Source: Bacteroidales bacterium (GTDB lineage: Bacteria > Bacteroidota > Bacteroidia > Bacteroidales > Marinilabiliaceae). From it: 64,000 nt of DNA. Of the stretch, positions 47,187 through 55,146 are shown one piece after another. A program made the translations under genes and the position numbers. The DNA lies in NCBI GenBank assembly GCA_015061285.1, contig SUWW01000012.1:1-64000 (forward strand). The letters run 5' to 3'. The notes beneath the pieces were generated by a model that was not told the DNA's origin, made no database searches, and saw only the letters and a program-made list of their open reading frames with translations. Numbering within the stretch: the first letter of the stretch is position 1; every line of letters starts with the position of its first letter.

Positions 47187-48651
47187 ATCTATGTACTTCA
47201 ATTCCTTCTACGTGAATGGCACTTATTGGACGTACTGGACAAAGGTTTTCGCATGCACCGCAGCCTATGCAACGTTCGCTATCAACCATAGGCATACGAA
47301 TGGATTCGCTGTCGTTGGCGTCTGAAGGAATCATTCTTATTGCGCCTACAGGACATTTGCGAGCGCAGTTGCCGCATTCCACGCCTTCGGCAAGAGGTAA
47401 ACAGAGTTCTTTATTCCATACAGCGGTGCCAATTTTTGTTGAAGACTTTTCTACGCGTGTTATTGGAGTTATTGCGCCAGCAGGACAAACTTGTGAGCAC
47501 CTTGTGCATTCTGGTCGGCAGAAGCCGCGCTCATATGACATTACTGGTTGCAAAAGGTTCGTTAGTTCTGATGAAGGACGCAAAACACCATTGGGGCACT
47601 TGCTAACACATAGTTGACACCCCGTGCATTTTTGATAGAAATTTCGCAGACTTTGCGAACCTGCAGGCACAATTGGCGTCTCACGCTTTATAACCTTTTT
47701 GTCTATGATAGGAGCGAGACCACCATCAACTGTTTTTTCTTGTGCCGAAGCAATCGCTGAGGTTGCCATTATGCCAAGCATACTTAAGAAATTTCGCTTC
47801 TCTTGATTTACTGTTTCTATGCTTGCTTTTTGTTTCGGTGCATGTCGGTAACTAATAGCGCGTTTATTGCACTTATCGATACAATTGAAGCACGAAACGC
47901 AACGAGAATAGTCTATCGTATGCTCCTTTACGTTGATGCACGAAGCTTTGCAGTTTTTGCTACACAATCCACAATTGACGCATTTTGAAGTGTCGATGAT
48001 GGGTTTTAGAAAAGAGAATTTAGCCACATAGCCAAGCACAGTGCCAACGGGGCAAATGGTGTTGCAATAAGTTCGTCCATGACGCCATGCCAAGAGGCCA
48101 ATTGTTATCAGAGTGACGATAGATACAGCAAGTGCAGAGACAGATTTTATCCACAAATCGGTTCTATAGAAAGCGAAGCTGTTGTTTGCTTCAGCCCAAT
48201 CGGCAAGCATATTGTTTATAGCTATGTAGCCTGGTTGTACTATGTTAGTTACTATTCTACCATAGGCACTATACGGGGCTAAAAGAGCAACAGCCGAACC
48301 AATGCCGCACAATATCATCACAATGAATATACATAAGACAATAACGCGTAAAATGCGTTTTTCGTTGCTATAGCTGAAGCGATTCTTTTTTATGCGGCCA
48401 CTCCAATGCGATATGACATCTTGCATAATACCCATCGGGCATATCACCGAGCAGTATACTCGGCCTAAAATGAGGGTTGATACTATCAAAACGGCAATTA
48501 CTATCAAATTTGCACTCATTACTGCTGGTAAGAACTGCACCTTTGCCATCCACGAAAAGTAGCTGCTGATTATTCCCGTAAAATCGAGGAATAAAAGAGT
48601 TATGCCTATCAAGAAAATTGAGGCAAAAATTCGACGAATAATGCGCAACAT
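47179..48651 (-). CDS. NapH/NapG-like membrane polyferredoxin fusion
   Basis: A 490-residue protein. Residues 1-200 carry about five membrane segments with NapH-type motifs CSVICPMG and CNTICPVG. Then follow 4Fe-4S clusters CVNCGLCSKNCKASC and CVSCFNCIDKCNK. A second hydrophobic Tat-like segment follows (KRNFLSMLGIMATSAIASAQ). The C-terminal NapG-like part has four more clusters, including CTGCQLCVSKCPNG and CIGCGACENLCPVRP. It would pass electrons from the quinone pool to a periplasmic acceptor, plausibly the AKR. The ATG at 48651 is preferred to the TTG at 48678. It is divergent from the HxlR gene. Confidence 0.88.
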   Translation of the reverse strand: MLRIIRRIFASIFLIGITLLFLDFTGIISSYFSWMAKVQFLPAVMSANLIVIAVLIVSTLILGRVYCSVICPMGIMQDVISHWSGRIKKNRFSYSNEKRILRVIVLCIFIVMILCGIGSAVALLAPYSAYGRIVTNIVQPGYIAINNMLADWAEANNSFAFYRTDLWIKSVSALAVSIVTLITIGLLAWRHGRTYCNTICPVGTVLGYVAKFSFLKPIIDTSKCVNCGLCSKNCKASCINVKEHTIDYSRCVSCFNCIDKCNKRAISYRHAPKQKASIETVNQEKRNFLSMLGIMATSAIASAQEKTVDGGLAPIIDKKVIKRETPIVPAGSQSLRNFYQKCTGCQLCVSKCPNGVLRPSSELTNLLQPVMSYERGFCRPECTRCSQVCPAGAITPITRVEKSSTKIGTAVWNKELCLPLAEGVECGNCARKCPVGAIRMIPSDANDSESIRMPMVDSERCIGCGACENLCPVRPISAIHVEGIEVHRFN

Positions 48652-48732
48652 ATATTTTGGCTTTTTGTTATATGCCAAAAATATAAATCTTTTACTATTT
48701 TCGTTTTATCACTTATCAGTAGTTACTACCCA

Positions 48733-49062
48733 ATGAATTCAAATTCCAAATTAACCGACTGCCCTATTAGAGGATTGGTAAGTCATATATGTGATAAATG
48801 GTCGCTTTTAGTGATTGATGCGCTTGCAAAGCAAGGCACGTTGCGCTTTACAGATTTGAGTAAGGCGATACCCGACATTTCAGCTAAAATGTTGAGTATT
48901 GCGCTTCGTAATCTTATTAGCTACGATATTGTGCGACGCGAGGCATTTCCCGAGGTTCCTCCGCGTGTGGAGTATTCGCTTACCGAGAAGGCGCATTCGC
49001 TATATCCGATCCTTCAATGTCTGTTTGAATGGGCGAAAGACAATATGTCTAAGAAGCAGTAA
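48733..49062 (+). CDS. HxlR family transcriptional regulator
   Basis: A 109-residue winged-helix protein with the HxlR signature CPIRGLVSHICDKWSLLVI, RFTDLSKAIPDISAKML and EVPPRVEYSLTEKAHSL. It carries the conserved N-terminal cysteine; some HxlR proteins sense thiol-reactive aldehydes or oxidants through this residue. It is divergent from the polyferredoxin/AKR genes across an 81-bp gap, the usual arrangement for a local regulator of a redox operon. Confidence 0.92.
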   Translation: MNSNSKLTDCPIRGLVSHICDKWSLLVIDALAKQGTLRFTDLSKAIPDISAKMLSIALRNLISYDIVRREAFPEVPPRVEYSLTEKAHSLYPILQCLFEWAKDNMSKKQ

Positions 49063-49073
49063 ATCAGTAATTA

Positions 49074-49081
49074 TACCTTTG
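49074..49081 (+). promoter_or_regulatory. -7-like element (TACCTTTG) immediately before yraN
   Basis: A TAnnTTTG match ending 4 bp before the yraN ATG. If used, the transcript would be leaderless or start inside the gene. It could instead be chance. Confidence 0.35.
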
Positions 49082-49085
49082 GGTT

Positions 49086-49427
49086 ATGAACAGCCTTGGT
49101 GTGGCAGGTGAAGATTATGCAGCTCAATATTTGCAGCGCCGTGGTATGCAGATACTTGAACGTAATTGGCGCTTTGGTCACAAAGAGGTTGATATTATTG
49201 CCCGCGATGGTAGGTTTATCGTCTTTGTAGAGGTGAAGACGCGCAATGTGGCGACATCGGCCAATGACGTAATTACACAGAGTAAAATGCGATTTCTTGT
49301 AGAAGCTGCTGAAGCTTATATGATGCAGCGCGGTCGCGAAGAGGAGATTCGTTTCGATGTGTTGGTGCTCACTGTGTGTCGCAGTGGAGGATATTTTGCT
49401 GACTACATTCCAGAAGCCTTTCGCTAA
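49086..49427 (+). CDS. yraN: YraN family (UPF0102) endonuclease-like protein
   Basis: A 113-residue protein with the nuclease-fold motif: GEDYAAQYLQRRGM, then EVDIIARDGRFIVFVEVKTR, which supplies the E...D...ExK of the PD-(D/E)xK fold. UPF0102 proteins are conserved small putative nucleases of uncertain role (Holliday-junction or competence-related). It is 23 bp downstream of hxlR. Confidence 0.93.
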   Translation: MNSLGVAGEDYAAQYLQRRGMQILERNWRFGHKEVDIIARDGRFIVFVEVKTRNVATSANDVITQSKMRFLVEAAEAYMMQRGREEEIRFDVLVLTVCRSGGYFADYIPEAFR

Positions 49428-49461
49428 GAAGCGGAATTCGATAGTTAGAGATAACTAACGA

Positions 49462-50091
49462 TTAGTTGTCGTTTTCGATTATCTCGTGAATAATGCGATC
49501 GACTTTCTTGCCAAACCATTTAGCTGCGCCAAATTTCTTAACTATCACTCTGCCCTTATTGGTGATTAGCAGTGAAGTTGGAATGCTCTTTTTCATTTCG
49601 TTGGCAAAATCGTGAGATGCCCAGAACTCATTCTCTTGTTCGTAGAACAAAGGTCGTAGAGCGAAATATTTCCGTTTATTTATGTATGCCAACACTTCTT
49701 TTGGGTCGTCGTCGGTGATGAAAAACACACGAATGGTGTCGGCGTATTTTTCGGCAAGGCGGTTCAGACTTCGCATTTCGGCGCGGCTTTGAGCCGATTG
49801 TATGGAACCGATGTTGTATAGAGTAGGAGTGCTGTTTATCCAATGTATAGTAGTGTCAGCGCCATTGGAGGTGAGGAGCGTCGAAGAGTCGTTGGGTAAA
49901 TAAATTACCTTATCTATCTGGCGAGGCTGCGTGAGTGTAGCGCGGATAGCGTATACACAAACACCCAATCGAAGTTGAGGAACGGCAGCAATAATTACAA
50001 TAGTTAGAAACAGAAAGTCGGTGAAAATGCCGATGCGAGTTTTGCGTTTGCGGTATGTCTGCCACGCTTTATGTATTACTGACGTTTCCAT
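49462..50091 (-). CDS. Membrane-anchored thioredoxin-like protein lacking CxxC
   Basis: A 209-residue protein with one membrane segment (FLFLTIVIIAAVPQL) and a periplasmic thioredoxin-like domain. Where thioredoxins have WCxxC this protein reads HWINSTPTLYN, with no cysteines. The helix VFFITDDDPKEVLAY, the cis-proline segment SIPTSLLITNKG and the following strand are kept. It is therefore not a thiol oxidoreductase of the normal type. The start ATG at 50091 lies inside the 3' end of the upstream gene (16-bp overlap), so the two are coupled. Confidence 0.7.
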   Translation of the reverse strand: METSVIHKAWQTYRKRKTRIGIFTDFLFLTIVIIAAVPQLRLGVCVYAIRATLTQPRQIDKVIYLPNDSSTLLTSNGADTTIHWINSTPTLYNIGSIQSAQSRAEMRSLNRLAEKYADTIRVFFITDDDPKEVLAYINKRKYFALRPLFYEQENEFWASHDFANEMKKSIPTSLLITNKGRVIVKKFGAAKWFGKKVDRIIHEIIENDN

Positions 50092-50765
50092 TTTACGACA
50101 AGAGGGAAAGTTTTGCATATTTTGCCGTTGCACTCTACTTCGGCTCTAAGTGCTTTGTAGTCGAGAAGGTCTTGATTCTGTTCTAACAAACGCTGAAGCG
50201 ATACGTTCACAACATGCTTAGTGTGAGGTTGCATGTCGAGCGGAAAATCAGCAACAGGCATACGGAATCGGCGATTGTTCTTGCCAATGAAGCAAATGGT
50301 GGCATTGCTTACGTTTTGAGATTTGCGTGTTCTGTTGGCTATGCTTAGTGTAAATACTATTTTGCCTGTTAGGTCTTGCCAAAGTTTCCCTTTTATAGAT
50401 ACGCAAAAAGGCAAAAGACCTTGCATCCATAGTATTAAATATGCAAACAGAATAAGTAGAGTTGTAGATATAATTATACTTACAATGCTCGATGAATTTC
50501 TGGACTCGTGCGTAGTGTCGACATCTATTTCTTTTACAGACTGCGAATCGGAGGACGATTGTTCTACTTCGCCAGCTTTGTTGGCAATTTCTTCGTCGCT
50601 GAGGCGCGAAGGCGAAGTAGTTGTGTATTTATCTTGAAGGAACGAGATCTCTTTTTGCAAAGCCGAAATGGTGCATTGCTGCATAATTACGCATATTAGC
50701 AAACCCCATATCACGTAGGTGCTGTTGCGTTTGAGCCAAGCGGAGAATTTTAGTAAGTAGTTCAT
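50076..50765 (-). CDS. Membrane protein of unknown function
   Basis: A 229-residue protein with two membrane segments (STYVIWGLLICVIM near residue 20 and SIIISTTLLILFAYLILW near 105). They are separated by a Ser/Glu-rich loop containing a short coiled coil (ALQKEISFLQDKY). A C-terminal ~115-residue soluble domain is cytoplasmic if the N-terminus is cytoplasmic, and it looks beta-rich. I recognise no family. It is coupled to the thioredoxin-like gene downstream. Confidence 0.6.
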   Translation of the reverse strand: MNYLLKFSAWLKRNSTYVIWGLLICVIMQQCTISALQKEISFLQDKYTTTSPSRLSDEEIANKAGEVEQSSSDSQSVKEIDVDTTHESRNSSSIVSIIISTTLLILFAYLILWMQGLLPFCVSIKGKLWQDLTGKIVFTLSIANRTRKSQNVSNATICFIGKNNRRFRMPVADFPLDMQPHTKHVVNVSLQRLLEQNQDLLDYKALRAEVECNGKICKTFPLVVKWKRQ

Positions 50766-50830
50766 CTTGATGATATTTTGAGCAAAAGTAAAACAAAAAA
50801 GGCTGCAAACTTTCGTTTTGCAGCCTCATG

Positions 50831-50904
50831 CTCTCGAAGCTGGACTTGAACCAGCGACCCTCTGATTAACAGTCAGATGCTCTAACCAACTGAGCTATTC
50901 GAGA
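50831..50904 (-). tRNA. tRNA-Asn (GTT)
   Basis: A 74-nt cloverleaf on the - strand. The acceptor is TCTCGAA with TTCGAGA and discriminator G. The D arm contains AGCTCAGTTGGTTAGAGC, the anticodon loop CTGTTAA gives anticodon GTT, and the T loop is GGTTCAAGTCC. CCA is not encoded. Confidence 0.97.
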
Positions 50905-50928
50905 ATACTTCCCTTCGGAAAAGCGATG

Positions 50929-50936
50929 CAAATGTA
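50929..50936 (-). promoter_or_regulatory. tRNA-Asn -7 promoter element (TACATTTG)
   Basis: A TAnnTTTG match on the - strand, 24 bp before the tRNA. No TTG/TTTG at the expected -33 position. Confidence 0.6.
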
Positions 50937-51153
50937 GAGGTTATTTTTATACGTTGTACACCCTGAATGAAATTTTCTTGAAAAAAATTGAAGGGGCATA
51001 CTTTGATGAGCAAAGCAAACACGATTAATAAGCGATTTAGATTTTGGTGATGGATATACATATTAGTTAAGTATAGGTCTGTTAACGAGCTATGGCAATT
51101 CATAATTAATCCTAAAAAACAGACGATGCTGAACCATAGCGTGGTTAATAGAG

Positions 51154-51161
51154 TAGCTTTG
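51154..51161 (+). promoter_or_regulatory. -7 promoter element (TAGCTTTG) before the GT2 gene
   Basis: A TAnnTTTG match 31 bp before the ATG at 51193. The rest of the 288-bp gap after tRNA-Asn shows no other feature. Confidence 0.5.
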
Positions 51162-51192
51162 TGTACTCTATATTTTATGTGAATAAAACGCG

Positions 51193-52077
51193 ATGATTTC
51201 AATCTTGATTCCCACCTACAACCGCAATTGCTTTGCTTTAGCAGCAGAGCTATCCCGTCAGTTAGTGGAGGGCGATATTCAAGGCGAGGTTATAGTTATG
51301 GACGATGGTTCAACAAACCTCTACTGCAAGACAGAAAACAAGAAGATTTCTACCTTGCCGCTCTGTCGCTATATAGAGCAAGAACGTAATCAAGGATGCG
51401 AACTTACGCGCCAGGCCTTAGCAAAAGAGGCAAAGCATGACCTCTTTCTGTTTGTAGATGCCGACACATTCCCTAAAGACAAAAATTTTGTTGCTAATTA
51501 CATCAAAGCATCGCGCGACAATTTTGCCGTAAGTGGAGGATTGCTTTATCGCAAATCGAATGGCATGACAAAGATTAGCCCATTGCGTTATGTGTATGGT
51601 AAATATGTAGAGTCGCACTCGGCAAGTTGGCGTAGAGCACATCGTCCAACACTTGTCTTTGGTGGCAACTTTGTGGTTACGAGATACATATTCGAAAAAG
51701 TTTCGCTCGATGGCGCAAGTAGTAGCTACGGATATGAAGAGTTGCTCATAAGTAAAGCTATAAGCGATGCTAATGTAAAACTCTGCCATATCGACAATCC
51801 CGTTTATCATGATGATGATCAGACGAGCGAACAGTTCTTGTCTAAGACCCGATGTGCCGTAGAGAATCTTAGCCGCCACGCTGTAGAGTATTACGACCAT
51901 TCGCGCTTGTTGCAGTTTCATATAATTATGGAGCGATTGGGGCTATGTTGGTTTTTTGCTCGCATGTTTCGTATGCTTTCATTTGCCATGGAGCGTAACC
52001 TCAAGAGCAAGCACCCTTCTGTGATTCTATTTCAACTATATAAACTCGGCTATTATTGTTGCATCTCGCGTCTGTAG
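51193..52077 (+). CDS. Glycosyltransferase family 2
   Basis: A 294-residue GT2: SILIPTYNRNC, VIVMDDGST, FLFVDADTFP (DxD), VSGGLLYRK and LVFGGNFVVTR, with a C-terminal YGYEELLISKAI block. The C-terminus ends with a hydrophobic/basic helix that may touch the membrane. It is a single gene between tRNA-Asn and polA and could belong functionally with the GT set at 38.9-41.9 kb. Confidence 0.92.
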   Translation: MISILIPTYNRNCFALAAELSRQLVEGDIQGEVIVMDDGSTNLYCKTENKKISTLPLCRYIEQERNQGCELTRQALAKEAKHDLFLFVDADTFPKDKNFVANYIKASRDNFAVSGGLLYRKSNGMTKISPLRYVYGKYVESHSASWRRAHRPTLVFGGNFVVTRYIFEKVSLDGASSSYGYEELLISKAISDANVKLCHIDNPVYHDDDQTSEQFLSKTRCAVENLSRHAVEYYDHSRLLQFHIIMERLGLCWFFARMFRMLSFAMERNLKSKHPSVILFQLYKLGYYCCISRL

Positions 52078-52258
52078 TCGAAACGAACAGAGGTAGAGCA
52101 ATATCATTGTAGAATAGCTGAAGAAAAATCCATCTTTTCTTTTTGGTTTTGGTATGTAGCAAAAGCACGTCGCGTATTGCTTCGTGGAGTGTACATATTT
52201 ATATATATAGAAAACTATAATAATGCTTGAAACAGCACCATAGAATTACGCTACGTTA

Positions 52259-52321
52259 GACAGAAGACAGAAGAAAAGTGTAAATCGCGAAACTTTACTC
52301 TTTACCTTCAAATTACTAACA
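52259..52321. repeat. Heptamer repeat array upstream of polA
   Basis: Nine 7-bp words in register: GACAGAA, GACAGAA, GAAAAGT, GTAAATC, GCGAAAC, TTTACTC, TTTACCT, TCAAATT, ACTAACA. It ends about 20 bp before the polA ATG. The rest of the 264-bp spacer has nothing recognisable. Confidence 0.6.
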
Positions 52322-52341
52322 TTGCAATAAAATATCTATTT

Positions 52342-55116
52342 ATGGCAAAAAGGCTTTATCTCGTTGATGCATACGCGATGATCTATCGTGCATTTTATGC
52401 ATTCATACGTTCGCCGCGTAAGACAAGCAAAGGAGTTGATGTGTCGGCGGTGTTTGGTTTTGTAAACACCTTTGTCGACCTCGTGTTGAAAGAGAAACCA
52501 GAATATGTGGCTGTGGCATTTGATAGTCATGGACCTACGTTTCGTCATAAAATATATAGCGACTATAAAGCCAATCGGCCACCGCAACCAGAAGGCATTA
52601 CCACAGGAGTGCCGCTTGTGAAGCAATTCCTCGAAGCAATGAACGTGCGAATGGTAGCCCTTGATGGCTATGAGGCAGATGACATAGTAGGAACGCTTGC
52701 GCACAAATTTTCGCACGACGTAGACGAAGTTATAATGGTTACTCCCGATAAAGATTATGCTCAACTCATAGGAGAAAATATTAAGATGCTAAGACCTACA
52801 ACGAGTGGAGCAGAACTTTGGAACGAGGACGAAGCAATGGCACATTTCGGCTTGAAACATGCGTCGCAGATGATAGAGCTGCTCGCTCTGTGGGGTGATG
52901 CTTCGGATAATATTCCAGGTTGTCCCGGTGTAGGCGAAAAACGCGCCAAAGAGTTGCTCAATGCCTACGATAGTATTGATGGTATATATGCCAATATTGA
53001 TAAACTGAAGGGCAAATTGCGTGAGAATATTGAGAATAGCCGCGACCAGATAATGCTCTCGAAGGAACTTGCGACCATAAACATAAATTCGCCAATAGAT
53101 ATAACCATTGAAGATTGCCGATTCCAACAGCCTGACAATGCAAAACTAACGGCGCTCTTCAACGAATTGGAGTTTCGTGGAGTGGGGCAGCGCATCGACA
53201 AAATACTCAATCCGCAACTCGAGCCTACCGAAGGACTCTTTGCGCAAGGATCGCTATTTTCCGACGAACAACTTGCAGAGGTTACCAAAACATATGCATC
53301 AGCCAAAACGGTTGATCATAAGTATGTAACTATAAAAACTGCAACAGAGGCGCAAAACCTTGTAGATGAGTTAACCGCGCGAGGCATTTTTGCCTTCGAC
53401 ACAGAGACAACATCGACCGATGCAGAACATGTGACCGCTATTGGCGCTAAGATGATAGTGCTGACAATTAGTTGCGAAGCACATAAAGCATTCTACATAC
53501 CATTCACCGACGACGAAGAGTCGAAGCGTAAAATAGAAATATTCAAGAGCCTCTTTGAAAATGAAGCGGTGGCTAAGATTGGTCATAACCTGAAGTTCGA
53601 CATAGAAGTGTTGGCCAACTATGGTGTGAATGTGTCGGGGAAGCTCTTCGACACTATGATAGCTCATTTCCTTCTATACCCAGGACAGAAACACGGCTTG
53701 AAAGAGATAACTATGAGTATGCTCAACTATGAGTCGATACGCATAGACGAACTGATAGGTAGCGGGAAAAATCAACGCTCAATGTCGAGTGTTGATGAAG
53801 ATTTGCTGCGCGAATACTCTGCAGAAGACGCTGACGTGACGTGGCAAATTTATGAGGTTATGAAGCCTCAGATAGATGCAAGAGCATCGATAAAGAATCT
53901 GTTTGAGAATATAGATATGCCGCTCGTATCGGTGCTTGCCGACATGGAACGTACAGGAGTGGCCATCGACAGTGATGCTCTTGGTGCATTTGCTGCGAAG
54001 CTCAAAGAGCAAATCGGTAACATAATTGCCGAAGTGAAGGAGATAGCGGGTGAGGATTTCAACATAGCCAGTCCGCGACAAGTGGGAGAAGTGCTATTTG
54101 AAAAGCTAAAAATAGACCCGACAGCCAAGAAGACGCGCAGCGGACAATACAGCACCGACGAGGATACTCTGAAGAAATATGCAAATCAACCCATTGTGGC
54201 CAAGATTCTCGATTATCGCGGATTGGTGAAACTCTTGAATACGTATGCCGAAGCTCTGCCGAAGCTTGTAAACCGTGCTACGGGTCGATTACATACTTCA
54301 TTTAATCAGACAGTGGTCATCACGGGACGCTTGAGCAGTTCGAATCCTAATTTGCAGAATATACCTATTCGCGATGAAAACGGAAAAGAGATTCGTAAAG
54401 CCTTTGTGGCTGGCGAAGAGGGTCATTTGATAGTAGCAGCCGACTATTCGCAAGTTGAACTTCGCTTGATGGCGCATCTTAGTGGCGACGAAAATCTCAT
54501 TGAAGCCTTCAAGCGTGGCGACGATATACATGCAGCTACAGCAGCTAAAGTGTTTGCTGTACCATTCGAAGAGGTCACCAAAGACATGCGACGCAAAGCC
54601 AAAACAGCAAACTTTGGCATAATATACGGCATCTCGGCTTTTGGCTTGGCCGAGAGACTTGGCATAAGTCGAAGCGATGCTAAAAAACTAATTGATGACT
54701 ACTTCGTAAGTTTCCCGAGTGTGCATAAGTATATGAATGAAAGCATAAAGCAAGCACGCGAACGAGGATATGTAGAGACACTCTTTGGACGTCGTCGGGA
54801 TTTGCCCGATATTAATTCGCGCAATCCTACGGTGCGAGGCACAGCAGAGCGTTTTGCCATAAATGCGCCAATACAAGGTTCGGCGGCCGATATAATGAAA
54901 ATAGCCATGATAAACGTGTTCAAGGCGTTGAAAGAGAATAACTTGAAAGCAAAAATGATGCTTCAGGTTCACGACGAACTTGTGTTCGACTGTCCTGCCA
55001 ACGAAGTGGAACAATTGTCGGAAATAGTAAAGCGCGAGATGGAGAATGCCTATACGTTGCGAGTGCCTCTCATTGCCGAGGTAGGAGTAGGAGACAATTG
55101 GCTTGAAGCGCATTAG
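52342..55116 (+). CDS. polA: DNA polymerase I
   Basis: A 924-residue replicative/repair polymerase with all three domains. The 5'-3' exonuclease (residues 1-~290) has LVDAYAMIYRAFYAF and EADDIVGTLA. The 3'-5' exonuclease starts near 350 with FAFDTETTSTD, so proofreading acid residues are present. The polymerase domain has DYSQVELRLMAHLSGD (motif A, ~700), RRKAKTANFGIIYGIS (motif B) and QVHDELVFD (motif C). Length is normal. Confidence 0.97.
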   Translation: MAKRLYLVDAYAMIYRAFYAFIRSPRKTSKGVDVSAVFGFVNTFVDLVLKEKPEYVAVAFDSHGPTFRHKIYSDYKANRPPQPEGITTGVPLVKQFLEAMNVRMVALDGYEADDIVGTLAHKFSHDVDEVIMVTPDKDYAQLIGENIKMLRPTTSGAELWNEDEAMAHFGLKHASQMIELLALWGDASDNIPGCPGVGEKRAKELLNAYDSIDGIYANIDKLKGKLRENIENSRDQIMLSKELATININSPIDITIEDCRFQQPDNAKLTALFNELEFRGVGQRIDKILNPQLEPTEGLFAQGSLFSDEQLAEVTKTYASAKTVDHKYVTIKTATEAQNLVDELTARGIFAFDTETTSTDAEHVTAIGAKMIVLTISCEAHKAFYIPFTDDEESKRKIEIFKSLFENEAVAKIGHNLKFDIEVLANYGVNVSGKLFDTMIAHFLLYPGQKHGLKEITMSMLNYESIRIDELIGSGKNQRSMSSVDEDLLREYSAEDADVTWQIYEVMKPQIDARASIKNLFENIDMPLVSVLADMERTGVAIDSDALGAFAAKLKEQIGNIIAEVKEIAGEDFNIASPRQVGEVLFEKLKIDPTAKKTRSGQYSTDEDTLKKYANQPIVAKILDYRGLVKLLNTYAEALPKLVNRATGRLHTSFNQTVVITGRLSSSNPNLQNIPIRDENGKEIRKAFVAGEEGHLIVAADYSQVELRLMAHLSGDENLIEAFKRGDDIHAATAAKVFAVPFEEVTKDMRRKAKTANFGIIYGISAFGLAERLGISRSDAKKLIDDYFVSFPSVHKYMNESIKQARERGYVETLFGRRRDLPDINSRNPTVRGTAERFAINAPIQGSAADIMKIAMINVFKALKENNLKAKMMLQVHDELVFDCPANEVEQLSEIVKREMENAYTLRVPLIAEVGVGDNWLEAH

Positions 55117-55146
55117 AAAGTATAATATTTAGCTTTTTACAAAAAT

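Noticed and set aside
52078-52258. Possible small gene or RNA between the GT2 gene and polA
   Set aside because: No open frame of useful length, no promoter match and no strong hairpin were found.
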